A stretch of 64,000 bases of DNA, taken from positions 31,495,409-31,559,408 of the forward strand of contig OY727093.1 in the NCBI GenBank assembly GCA_963402885.1. Reading direction: 5' to 3'. Made by a program: the position numbers and the translations under genes. Numbering within the stretch: the stretch's first letter is position 1; each line of letters opens with the position of its first letter. A model generated the notes under the pieces. It searched no databases and had not been told where the DNA came from. It worked only from the letters and a program-made list of their open reading frames with translations. Of the stretch, positions 27,201-37,800 are shown one piece after another. This stretch comes from Antedon bifida (lineage: Eukaryota > Echinodermata > Crinoidea > Comatulida > Antedonidae).

Positions 27201-30200
27201 CAGTGACGGCATCTGGAACGGAACTTGTTTAGTGTTCATTTTAACCAAATTTGTTTTTGTTTAAAGCTCTGTCTACACTATCAAACTAGTTTGTAGTAAG
27301 TGTGATGTGCCCAAGTATCATAGTGATATGACATCATGTCCATATATGGGCACATCACATTTTTTTGTCCACATAAAGTTTGATAGTGTAGACAGAGCTT
27401 TAATAATAATGATTTTATAAGTCTTTATACAGAACAGAACGGACTTAAAATTAATTTAAAACATTGTTGTTCTCTTGCCAATATGCCGCCACTGTTAGCA
27501 TGATCATGTGACAATATGTAAGGAATTGTGGGATTATATTACAATAAAATACAGACATTCAGATGAGCTACATTGGTTTAATGATCATAATAATGGGTTA
27601 CTGTACACTAATAAGGAAATACAGTGTAATTACAGCACACTGGAGTGAAGACATAAATTATGAAGAATTCAGATTTATGAATAAATAAGTAAATGTTAAT
27701 ATTTGACAACAAACATGGAGAATGAAATGATATAAATTCAAAGATGGATATTCTATATTGAATAATTGATTGATTGATTTTTTTTGTCTTTGTCATTGAA
27801 TTAAAATATGTTTAAAAGAAATGTAAAAAAAGTTAAAACAACATTAACAAATTAAAATATTTAACAATAATAGAAAGTTGATGGAAACTGTAGTTACAAT
27901 TGCTAATGTATGATTTAGTTAAAAATGTATTTAAAAACATATCTACATACATGTAAATATGGTATAATAATAATATGATGTAGATAAATAATATGAAAAT
28001 AAATTATAATATTAAGTATGATAAAGAAGAGGTTATATTATTAGTAAAATATGAGCAACATAGTGCTACAATATACAGGGGAGTAGGTAGATTTGTTTTA
28101 ATCAAAATTAAATTAGTTCTTTATTTAGTTCTATAAATATGAGAAAGTAATAAGTTATTTCTTTGGTTTTAATTTTTGTTTAAAATTATTTCATATTAAT
28201 AACTTCATCATTACAGTGAATTTGTTTACGAGAGTTTAGACTTTAATATGAAAATATAAATCATAAACTAAAAAAGCATGACTTTTAAAAAAAAAGTAAA
28301 ACATAGATTTCATGCAAATGATTTGCTGTTTTTAGAGATTTTTAAAATTTACAAAGTGACAATAATTTTAAAATGCGATCACTTCGAAAAATGCTCACTT
28401 ACATGAACGGACAGAAGGGCTGAGAAGGACGACTAAAGAAGGAAAACGAGGAAGTCTTCAAATGTTATCACTTTTTGAAAAATGTGTGTACAATCACAAA
28501 TATTATAAATTTTTGACAAAAAATAGATTCATATACAAACACATTCATCACTATAAAATTAACATTAAAAATTAGTGTTTTTACAGTAAGCAAATTATTA
28601 TATTATATTTTCATAACAATAATTAAAGTGTGATAAATAAATACATATAAAATATAACTGGTTGATAAAAATAATAAACAGCAACATGCTTAATAACAGG
28701 CAAAATATGTGTACTGCCTAAGCCTAATTACAATACACTACTATTTTATAGTTTGATAATTATAATATATACAACTAATTTCTAAATATTGCATGGTCAT
28801 AATTATAATCATTATAACAACTATAAATTTCTAAATATTGTTAGCATGGTGGTGGAAGTTACTATTTTTGTAATTCAAAAATAATGATTGAAATTTATTT
28901 CCAAATGATAGGTTACTGTGTAATAATTGTAGCTACTTAAAATAATTTATTACAAATGATTCGCACAGTATACTTTTCAGTTTTCTTAGTTGTCATCTAT
29001 AAATGTACAGTTAAATGTAGAAATGAATTCATGATATATGCTGCATACAAAACAAATGGCCTTCGAGCAGTTGTAATTTATGTGAGATGTCTCATATCAT
29101 TTTATAACAAATATGATGAAATATGTTTAGGGTATGTAGTCTTGTTCATTGCGGTGTTTAGGTTTAAAAACTATAATACTACCAGTCATTGTCACTAAAA
29201 TAAAGGTATTTGATCTAGTCGTCATAAATTAGAAGGGTTATCATCAAATATTTGTTTCATATTGTTTGTTAGGAATGTTATTAAAGATATTTTGTCCCCT
29301 GAAAAAATAATTTTGTAACATTTTTTGTTGTTGAATATGCATTTTTAATGTTACATATTTACCTTAAAAAACTAAATTTAAAGCAAAAAATAGTCAGATT
29401 GGCTGCCAGCCAATTGGTTTTTGGTAAAATTTAACTGTTTATTTTGTCTTTTTATGAGTGAAAACATGATTTTTTTTGCATTTTTTTTTTCGAAAGTGAT
29501 TAACTGAATTAAAACTGCAAAATGGACTATTCAAAGTCTGATTTTATTTCATTTGTCATGATTTTGGAGGACAATACATCTTTAACAAAACATACATATG
29601 ACTGCATGAGTATGAGATGGGATAACTAGTGCCTTTTGAAAGAAATCTACTAGGTACACAGCAACAACACAATTTATGGAATAACAGTGTACAACAAGCA
29701 TCGCAGCAAATGGCACATTTTAGGGGAAATGTGGGTGGCAGGTAGAAAAGGGATATTTTCAAACGTGAAATTGGGGTCGAAGGTCGATTAAAAACTCAAA
29801 ATAAATATCGATAGATTGATAAAATAATAACTAAACAACAATGTTAAAAAAAGGTTTGGGGAAAAAAGGTTACTATTTAAAAAACCTAAAATGCAAACAT
29901 TGGGATGGAAGTAAAATAAAACTACAGGAGTACTAAAATCAAACGCAAGGATTGGAAAAGGAACGAAGGGATCTACTAACTAATAAAAAACAAAAAGGTT
30001 TTAAAATCTATTATAATCCAAAATTTATGTAAGATTGTTTATTACCGAGGATATAATTTAAATTATCAAACTATTGCAAAACTCGAGGTGGCATAAATCC
30101 TGCCCTCAATTTTAAAACATCACATGTTTAATGGATTACAATAAATGTACATTAAAGAAAACCCCATCAAAATTCAACAAACAAAACTATTATTCTTTTT

Positions 30201-33200
30201 TAAAAAAACCTTTAGAAACTTCTAAAAAAACCAAAAACAATTTAAATGCATTGGTATGGTTAAAAAAGAGACCAAATAAACATAAATTTAAAGAAAAAGA
30301 ACGAAATAAACTAAAAACGTAATCATTTAAAAATACTACCATGAAGCTATGAGCAGTAACAATATCAAACATTAATTGGTCTAAGTTGCTCTAGAAACAA
30401 ATCCAAAATTTATGAGCTATGTAATTGTAATGTATTAGATAATGTTAACATAGAACATCAATTTGGGGGACACCTACAGGACCCAACAAAGTTTCCCAAT
30501 AGGAGTGTCCTCTGAATAGAAATTGGCTGTAGTGTTTATAACAGATATTTTATTTAGTTGCTTAAGGGTTGACTGTAAAGTACATATAGCACATTGTTTG
30601 TCTCAAAAGAAACTGTCCCTTTAATAGAGGTGACACCTGAATAGGAGTGTCCCAAAAAGGAGGTTCTACTGTAATCAATGTATAATACCTACATTGACTA
30701 ATTAGAGATTTTTTATCATTTCATTCATTCTATAATTCCTGTAAATAATTTTAATTACTAAAAAAATGGAATTAAAAAAATATTTTGATGAAGTTTTCTT
30801 TTATAAGATATATAAGATAGATAAGATATATAAGTAGATATAAATAATGTTCACGCACCTCATCAAAGAAATGCTGAGTCTTGCGCAATATATGCTTCAA
30901 TTCAGTAAGCTCAAGGAAGTTACGCTTCAATGCTTCTTGATTCGTGTTCACTTCTTTCATTTCATTCTCAAGTTTCTCAAAGCATGCCTACAAAATAACA
31001 TTAATGAAGAGTTAATGAATTTTCTAAAGCTCTGTCTACACTACTATTTTGAAAAAAAAAAAAAAGATAATGTGCCCAAATATGGTAGTGATATGACATC
31101 ATCATGTCCATATATGGGCACATTGCATTTTTTTGTCACATAAAGTTTGATAGTGGAGACAAGTCAACCCTAATTTTTAATCCATAGTACTATACTGTTT
31201 ATGGAGTGCAAATGCTATTATGTAAGAATTACTAATTATAATTTGTCATGCCTCAAGTTCAGATTGGAAATCTTAATTGTATTATGAAGTCTACGGCTTA
31301 TCTAATTATCTATCTATGTAAGCTGTGAGCTACATCTCATTTTTTTGTAAGTCAAATTACATTCTATAAAAAACTTACCCGAATATCATAATTATCAATG
31401 ATGTTATTACATAATTGTTTAAAACATTTTTTTTTACAGTTTTATGGCTTACCTCTAAATCGATCATTTCTCTTGGGATTGGTGAGTCTGGAACAGAGGG
31501 GGGAATGACTATTGGTATACCAGCACGCTGGATTTCCTTTTCAAGGAAACCTGAAAAGATGACATATTTAAATTTATTTATAACTAATTTTACATTACAA
31601 AAACTTTAAAAAAGACCTTAACTTTATTGTTTATTTCAATTCAATTTATTCTTTATTTTTTTTACATGAACAATAAAACATACATAAAATACACATGCTA
31701 AACTCTAACAGAGAACTTTAACTTAGAATTCATTATTTAAACCATGGATATTAATATTATGAACTTCCCTATATCTCTATGTTTGAATTATCATACTAGG
31801 CTTTTTACTATAAATAATTTAATATTTAAATATGTAACAATTGTATTACTCTTGGGAGGTATACTGTACATTATTAATCATAATTTGCTTTTGGTTGTAA
31901 CCACATTGAATAGATTTATTTCTGATTCATAAATTAAATAATCCTCATCATTATTGCCACCCCTATGAAAGAATGGAATAAGCTCATATTAATATTATGC
32001 GAAGCGTAGTATTGATTTTGACTTAACCTTTAAATGCGTGGGATATTAGACAGCAAGGATATTTTTCAAGATTATTATTATTAATACACATTGATAAAAC
32101 CAGCATACCTTTCATTGGTATAAATCAATTGAAATTCAATTTTAATTTTAAGTGTGATTTCAATAAACAACTTTTAATAGTACTACTATTAACTATAGTT
32201 CTATATCTGCATACTGAATATATACAATATGAACTTTGGTCATAAACCATGTTATTCATACAAATACCAGCACAAATTACAACTGAATTTGCAGGTATGA
32301 CCTGGTTACAGATAAGATGAATACTAGAATGATACTAATACAAAGGCTGGCTAGCAAATGCAGATTAGGCTAGATTAAATTTGTCAACATTCACGGTAGT
32401 AGTACTGTATTACTATATAAGCCAGTGAAATAGGTTACAGTACTTTTTACTATATATTTATGAGGAGGCGGGTGGGGTGTTGACGAGGGCTAAAGCTCTG
32501 TCTACACTATCAAACTGGTTTGACAAAAAAAGTGTGATGTGCTATAACATGGTTGTGATATGACATCATCATGTCCATATATGGGCACATCACATTTTTT
32601 TGTCACATAAAGTTTGATAGTGTAGACAGCTTTAAAGCATTGTGAATTAAGTGCCGAATATAATATTATCTTTTGCATTGTATATTCCGAAATTTATGGT
32701 GTTAACTGTTAGATGATCCGACTATGGTTGCAGTTACATTGCATGCCTATGTACCCTGAGGAAAAATATACCAAACATCATGATTTTTCATACTAAATAA
32801 TCCAAAATCACAACATTCTTTGGACAAAATTCATAGAATACAAAATTTGTTTGACATACGTAGTTTTCTTTCCATCTCATCGCATCGTCTGACTTCATTC
32901 ACAAATTTTCTTTGGAACGCATTTACATCTGGATTAAGCTAGAAGAACAATCAGAAAAGTTGAGTGATTTGATTTTGATAAAATGTTTAATAAATGATAT
33001 AGTTTTAAATTCAACTTTATTGTAAAGTTATTAATAAAAATCAAAGACAAATGAATTTCAGGCATTTTTCCAAGACTTAAATATTTGGAATACTATAGAA
33101 TAACAGCATGATATAAATTATAGGAAATACAATTTTGAATTAAAATGTGTCTTTTTGTATTTACTTACATCTCTAAATTGAACCAATCCAAGTTCTCCAA

Positions 33201-33285
33201 GCTCCGCGACACATGCGTAAGCTGCCTCTGATTGGAGGAACAGCTGTGCAAGGGTCATCTCCTCACTCCTAAACAACGACCCCAT
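18251..33285 (-). CDS. ATP6V0A-like: V-type H+-ATPase V0 subunit a, paralogue A, 18 coding exons
   Basis: Subunit a forms the proton half-channels of the V0 sector and helps place the pump in endolysosomal or plasma membrane. Exons (complement): 33169-33285, 32860-32938, 31453-31550, 30859-30987, 26918-27021, 26377-26503, 26173-26255, 25785-25878, 25268-25480, 24784-24934, 24050-24189, 23390-23611, 23029-23147, 22352-22556, then 21807-21914 or 20640-20744, then 19340-19586, 18751-18922, 18251-18344. With the first option the sum is 2502 nt, 833 aa, the usual family length. The N-terminus has the FRSEEM.LAQLF start and the coiled-coil half ([18 protein letters not shown]). The membrane half has [16 protein letters not shown] and [12 protein letters not shown]. 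The last contains the arginine known to be essential for proton transport (Arg735 in yeast Vph1p). Internal exons have GT/AG sites. A noncoding 5' exon probably ends at 34202. Closest in plan to vertebrate a1/a4; exact orthology is not settled. Confidence 0.95.
18975..19265 (+). mobile_element. tRNA-derived SINE, family 2, second copy
   Basis: The head GAGTGGCCGAGTGGTTAAGG is close to a tRNA-Leu/Ser box A. The body shares GGTAGAACAAGTCTTCT and GGTCCAGTGTA with 9722-10031, and CCAGTACATCTTTCGG follows. It lies in V-ATPase A just before an exon. Confidence 0.75.
19791..19918. mobile_element. MITE family P, copy 2
   Basis: TAAAGCTCAGTCTACACTAT at the left is mirrored by GATAGTGTAGACAGATGAG at the right. 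Intron of V-ATPase A. Confidence 0.85.
20167..20358. mobile_element. MITE with CAGTCAACTCTCCCAATACC termini, about 190 bp
   Basis: TACAGTCAACTCTCCCAATA at the left is exactly mirrored by TATTGGGAGAGTTGACTGTA at the right, flanked by TA. A CAG start and TA target suggest a pogo/Tc1-type nonautonomous element. A truncated relative lies near 39097-39210. Confidence 0.8.
20640..20744 (-). CDS. ATP6V0A-like: V-ATPase A alternative exon 15b
   Basis: This 105-nt exon (35 codons, phase 0 on both sides) has an acceptor CATCAG and donor GTGAGA. It encodes [20 protein letters not shown] followed by a Tyr/Arg/Lys-rich end. It lines up residue for residue with exon 15a and with the single matching exon of paralogue B (42058-42177). 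One membrane helix and the following cytosolic loop are therefore available in two versions. Its VQV-LVVIAVL core is closer to paralogue B than 15a is. Confidence 0.85.
20837..20970. mobile_element. MITE family P, copy 3
   Basis: TAAAGCTATGTCTACACTAT ... ATAGTGTAGACAGAGCTTTA. It sits between the two alternative V-ATPase A exons, about 93 bases upstream of the 15b acceptor. Confidence 0.85.
21807..21914 (-). CDS. ATP6V0A-like: V-ATPase A alternative exon 15a
   Basis: This 108-nt exon (36 codons, phase 0) has acceptor TGAACAG and donor GTACAT. It encodes [20 protein letters not shown] then [16 protein letters not shown], homologous to exon 15b. Either one completes the frame to the next exon. 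Including both would stay in frame but add a second membrane helix, so exclusive use is likely. Confidence 0.85.
22032..22140. repeat. 20-bp tandem repeat, about 5 copies
   Basis: The unit CATTAGGTACCAAATGACCG (with A/G and TACC/TAAC variants) repeats head to tail in the intron between exons 14 and 15a of V-ATPase A. Confidence 0.85.
22851..23000. mobile_element. MITE with GCTTGGTTCC termini (family G)
   Basis: GCTTGGTTCCTACTGG at the left is mirrored by CTAGTGGGAACCAAGC at the right, with GCGACGC-like sequence inside. A relative lies at 25015-25204. Confidence 0.7.
24411..24578. mobile_element. MITE family P, copy 4
   Basis: Both termini are present. The inner GCCCAAATATGGTAGTGATAT phrase is doubled, making this copy longer than usual. 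Intron of V-ATPase A. Confidence 0.85.
24586..24708. mobile_element. MITE family P, copy 5
   Basis: It lies 8 bases from copy 4, in the opposite sense, so the two could pair with each other as well as fold alone. Confidence 0.85.
25015..25204. mobile_element. MITE family G, second copy
   Basis: CTTTAAGCGTGGTTCCCACC at the left is mirrored by GGGAACCACGCTTTAG at the right, with inner GACGCAAAG/CATTGCGTT. Intron of V-ATPase A. Confidence 0.75.
26028..26168. mobile_element. MITE family P, copy 6, truncated at a splice site
   Basis: The left terminus AAGCTCTGTCTACACTATCA is intact but the element stops at ATATGGGCACACA, right beside the 5' splice site of the V-ATPase A exon 26173-26255. The inner CATATTTAAGCATAT phrase is repeated. 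Confidence 0.85.
27262..27402. mobile_element. MITE family P, copy 7
   Basis: This copy is complete: TTAAAGCTCTGTCTACACTA to TAGTGTAGACAGAGCTTTAA. It is a good reference copy for the family. Confidence 0.9.
28403..28432 (-). CDS. ATP6V0A-like: Candidate 30-nt cassette microexon of V-ATPase A
   Basis: A pyrimidine-rich tract ends TTCTTTAG, and 30 bases later a strong donor GTAAGTGAG follows. Flanking exons join in phase 0, so inclusion would add ten residues ([10 protein letters not shown]) between FFDE and AELHHQQ. Vertebrate a1 is known to have short alternative inserts around this place. The splice sites are better than chance in this AT-rich intron, but there is no transcript evidence and paralogue B has no counterpart. 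Confidence 0.5.
29381..29440 (+). repeat. Dispersed repeat with a TTGGCTGCCAGCCAA palindrome
   Basis: AAATAGTCAGATTGGCTGCC and the following AGCCAATTGGTTTTTGGT are found as a reverse complement near 44560-44620, inside paralogue B. Noncoding. Confidence 0.6.
31025..31163. mobile_element. MITE family P, copy 8
   Basis: TAAAGCTCTGTCTACACTAC ... AAGTTTGATAGTGGAGACAA. The left inner part is replaced by an A-run. Confidence 0.85.
32491..32634. mobile_element. MITE family P, copy 9
   Basis: TAAAGCTCTGTCTACACTAT ... GATAGTGTAGACAGCTTTA, nearly complete. Intron of V-ATPase A. Confidence 0.9.
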
Positions 33286-34826
33286 CCTGACTGATTTATA
33301 ATAGACTTGTTTTCTGTTGTAAAAAACAATAAAGAGTTCAATAAAGAGTTGCTATTTCATCATTTTTGTTTTCGGGTAGGAAACACCCAATTTCATGGCC
33401 CGCCATTATTGTGAAAATTTTGTCCATATGTATGGCATGTTTAAAATTGGTCTTCTTTATCAATTGTGTCTTGGTCGCATACTCTATGTCAACTATTATG
33501 CCCGATATCTATAGTATAGTTTAAGATTTATTCAATGCATTTCTAATCAGAATTATAAAATTCTGTCCAGCAGAGAACAGACGATGTACTTAAACTCAGT
33601 TGCGATGAAAGTAATTTTCAGTATTCTGTACGGAGCACAACATTGTCTTCATTGCGTACAGTACGATTTACAAACAACGGTTAGGACGCTGTTATCGTCA
33701 TTTTTCACAAACATCTAGATGGATGTTTTATTTACTTTCTATTCTTACCTCGCAGCACGCCATACAAAATACCGTAAATTTAAGTTGAAATGAATGTATC
33801 GTAACCAAACAAAATAAAACGCAAATTCTTGATTTCATCCTAAACCAAAAAGCTTACTTTACTGGAGCTTACCAACACCATAGATGTTGGTATACACGAT
33901 ACCTCACTACCTATGCCTAGCTTAGGGATAGGATTAAGAATAGAGCACTCTTACACACAGTGAAAGTAGTTCACACACACAAGAGAGCCAAACATAAAAA
34001 GTACATTAAATTGATGTGATACTGATAGATGAGAGTAGGCCTGGGGCTGGGCCTAGACATTTTTCTCCTCATTACAACGACCAAACGAGCTATCAAAATA
34101 GGCTGAAACATTTCTAACAATTACTTCATATATTTATAAAATTCATCAACGTTACCTAAGAGATAAAAAACCTTTATATTCACAAAAAACGATAAAATTA
34201 CCTCAATTGTTTTCCTCCTGCTGCTTCTGCCACATCAGGAAGGTCCGTCAATTACACGACGTGAGGTATAGAGGGCGCTACGCAAATTTCCAATATTTAT
34301 TTTATCATGTGATGTGTGATCGATTACCCATACTGTATGATCACATGATTGAACAGTAAGACTTTGCTTCCGGGGTTGCACATTTCATGCAAGGCGAAAA
34401 GGTCTGTAAAACTTTTTAATTACGATTTGTTTGTTAATTTAGTTCATTCTCATTGTGTTTTCCGTTTTGTGTGTAACCACCAAAGTTATCTTATTCTTTG
34501 TATTCTTCAACTTTCTTCTATCAATTATTTAAATACATGTTTAACATATGATTGTCATTTTTATTTGTGGTATATTGAATGAATGTTCTTCTATTCTTTC
34601 TAGGCTAGTTTTATTTATCATTACTGTAATTGGAACTCCTGTAGGCCTACTCTGGGTGGTGTTTTATAGAGGGCGGTATTAAACCTAATCTCCAATTCCA
34701 TTTTCCTAATAATTGATATTAAAAATATAAAAATAAGGACTAGACTAAACATTTCAATCTAGCCGTCATTTGATTTTACAGTTACAAAAGAAGAGGACCT
34801 AAAAGTAAAACATAGAAATAAAGAAG
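33286..34826. promoter_or_regulatory. Head-to-head promoter region of the V-ATPase a pair
   Basis: The start codons lie 1.54 kb apart and point away from each other, so both promoters must sit here or in 5' exons here. On the minus strand a GTAATT donor at 34201 after TTGAG marks a likely noncoding first exon of A, and ACAACAG near 33320 is its likely acceptor. On the plus strand TTTTACAG at 34780 looks like the acceptor of a 5' UTR exon of B. No TATA box stands out. No long inverted similarity joins the two halves. Confidence 0.5.
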
Positions 34827-37800
34827 ATGGGGTCGTTGTTCAGGAGTGAGGAGATGACCCTTGCACAGCTGTTCCTCCAATCAGAGGCAGCTTACGCATG
34901 TGTCGCGGAGCTTGGAGAACTTGGATTGGTGCAATTTAGAGATTTGAACCCGGATGTTAATGCTTTTCAGCGGAAATTTGTAAATGAAGTGAGACGATGC
35001 GATGAAATGGAAAGAAAACTGCGTGAGTCAAGAAATTAGAAAATCAAGAGTTGGATTTTTACGTTTCATATAACCCAATGAATGTGTTTCAGAACACCTT
35101 TTATAATAGATCCTATAAAAACTGATGGAGTAGGTATCTTTCGTAGTTTTTGATTTTTTTTTTGTGTGTCAATTGCAGGTTACATTGAAAAAGAGGTGAC
35201 AAGTAGTAATATCAAGATTCATGATGTGTCGGAGCACGTCAAAGCACCCGCTCCACGGGAACTTGTTGATCTCGAGGTAAATACATAATTTATGTGATAT
35301 TGATTTCAAGACATCTTAAGCCCTGTCTACACTATCAAACTTTATGTGACAAAAAAATGTGATTTGCCCATATATGGACATGATTCTATCATATCACTAC
35401 CATATTTGGGCACATCACACTTTTTTTGTCACAACGAGTTTGATAGTGTGGACAGAGCTTTAAAAATGAGATTTGTTTGCCATGAGCTAAATATTTAATC
35501 AATGTAAAACAAATTATACCAATTATTTTGTTTTATCAAACTGAATCACTAAAAGCAAGCATATTTATATTTTATATCATATTTGTGTTTTTAAGGCAAA
35601 ATTGGATAAGCTTGAAAGTGAGCTACGTGAGGTGAATTCAAATCAAGAGGCACTGAAGCAGAACTATCTTGAACTGGAAGAACAAATGAGCATTCTGCAC
35701 AACACACAAACATTTTTCCATGTTGTAGGTTATTATTGATAATTACTTGTTTACCGAAGGTCAATGATAACATTTTGCTGATATGATATGCCCAAATATG
35801 ATAGTGATATGTCCAAATATGGTAGTGATATGCCCAAATATGGTATTGATATGACATCATGTCCATATATGGGCACATCACATTTTGTCACATAAAGTTT
35901 GGTAGTGTAGACAGAGCTTTAACATTTGTTTTAGGTGTTTTAGAAAGACAGTTTTTATAATAAATGTCATACAATAGCTTTGTTAGATTGATGTTATACT
36001 GTACTTATCAGTTGACATTTAGCTGTAAGATAAATAATAAATTGTCCTACATATTAATATGCTTTTATTATTTATCAAACAATGTAATATTTAGTATTCT
36101 GTTGGTCGGGGATGATTGAATATGACATACTTACCCCCCTCTGACTGGAGTGAAACTTACAAGTAGTAGACAATGGTGTATTCATAGTTTTTTCAATTTT
36201 AAATTAAATATTATTATCTATATTAATTAGAGTATATCTATATAATTAAGATGATACAATTTAGTATATAATGTTTGCTTTCAGCAAGACCAGTTTAATA
36301 ATAATGCCACATAAGCTAATATTAATAACCTTACCATATTCTTTTTTTTGGTCAAATAATATTACGGTTAATTTTACATGGAAACAGTAGCATCATCAAC
36401 CGCTAAACTTGTTTTTTTGTTGTTTTGTTATTTCAGGGTGATCACCAAGCGCCTTTTGCCGAGGGTAACCCGTTACCTCAACAACCGTCGGTAAATGTTG
36501 GTGGCATCCAATCCTTAGGGTAAGTCATCATTAATGCTGTATTTCTAGACATTTCACTGTAAACCTGTCATACATCAATCAAGTCCATCAATACAAATGC
36601 ATAGTATGTTTCAAATGAGGTTGTTCTATTGCTTTTTCATTTCTAAAGCTCTGTCTACATTATCAAACTAGTTTGACAAAAAAAGTGTGATGTGCCCAAA
36701 TATGGTAGTGATATGCTTAAATAAGGTAGTGATATGCTTAAATAAGGTAGTGATAGGCCCAAATAAGGTAGTGATAGGCCCAAATAAGGTAGTGATAGGC
36801 CCAAATAAGGTAGTGATAGGCCCAAATAAGGTAGTGATAGGCCCAAATATGGTAGTGATAATGTATATTATATTATAATATGTTATATTTTTTGTCACGT
36901 AAAGTTTGATAGTGTAGACAGAGCTTTATGTCATACATAGTCTATCAGCGCTGAGCATAAAGTCATTATAACTACATGGTATATTTAAAATGAGATTGTT
37001 CTATTACTTTTTCATTTCTAATATTTGTTTTTTTGTTTCTAGGTGTTTGTCTGGAGTAATTAACCGAGACAGACTGCCGGCGTTTGAGCAAATGTTGTGG
37101 AGAGTTTCTCGAGGCAACATCTTTCTGCGTCACAACGAAATTGAGCGTCCATTACAAGATCCAGTAACTGTAAATAAAAGTTGTTATTTTCGAAAAATGT
37201 TTTCATCTGGTTTTATATTAACTATCTGTATACAATTCTTTACGTTAAACCATTAATAAATACGTATGTGTGCTAAGTTTCGACTTGTTGTCAGCAAATC
37301 TTCATCTGGCATATCCGAGACCAAGGTTACTAATAGCTGCTCTACAACTAGGAAAGCTACTTCTAGCAACCACTAAGTCATTGCCAAATGAAGATTTGTT
37401 GACAACAAGTGGAAACGTCATACACGTACGTATTTATGAATGGCTTAGCATAAAGAATTATATACAGAAAGTGATGTAGCGAAAATGATTGTCTGAAATT
37501 TTTATTTGGATGATCGATTATCATTTCCATTTATAACAACACTATTTCTTTTTCAGGGCGATGACGTATACAAGTGTGTCTTTGTTTTGTTCTTCCAAGG
37601 AGAACAGCTTGGGATTAGAGCACGTAAGATATGTGAGGGCTTCCGAGCTTCTTTGTATCCCTGCCCTGAAGATGCCAACGAAAGGCAGGAATTGACAACA
37701 GGCATTCGCACACGAATCCAGGACCTGCAAATGGTAGGTTCTTTTCACAAACAATTAAGAGTTTAAAAAAGGAGCCCACCGAAGAGTACTAAAAAAGAAG

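Larger units (their letters stand above)
27403..30858 (-). other. Largest V-ATPase A intron (main part)
   Basis: Apart from the candidate microexon this stretch is very AT-rich and repetitive. One block near 29381-29440, containing TTGGCTGCCAGCCAA, recurs inverted at 44560-44620. A pogo-like fragment ending GGAGGTTCTACTGTA lies near 30470-30673. I see no other exon. Confidence 0.6.

Noticed and set aside
30131-30322. Lys-rich 63-codon frame
   Set aside because: Composition follows the local A-rich DNA; it sits in a V-ATPase A intron with no homology.
36655-36898. Repetitive frames with repeated short phrases on both strands
   Set aside because: These are translations of the 21-bp tandem units in a MITE, not a protein.
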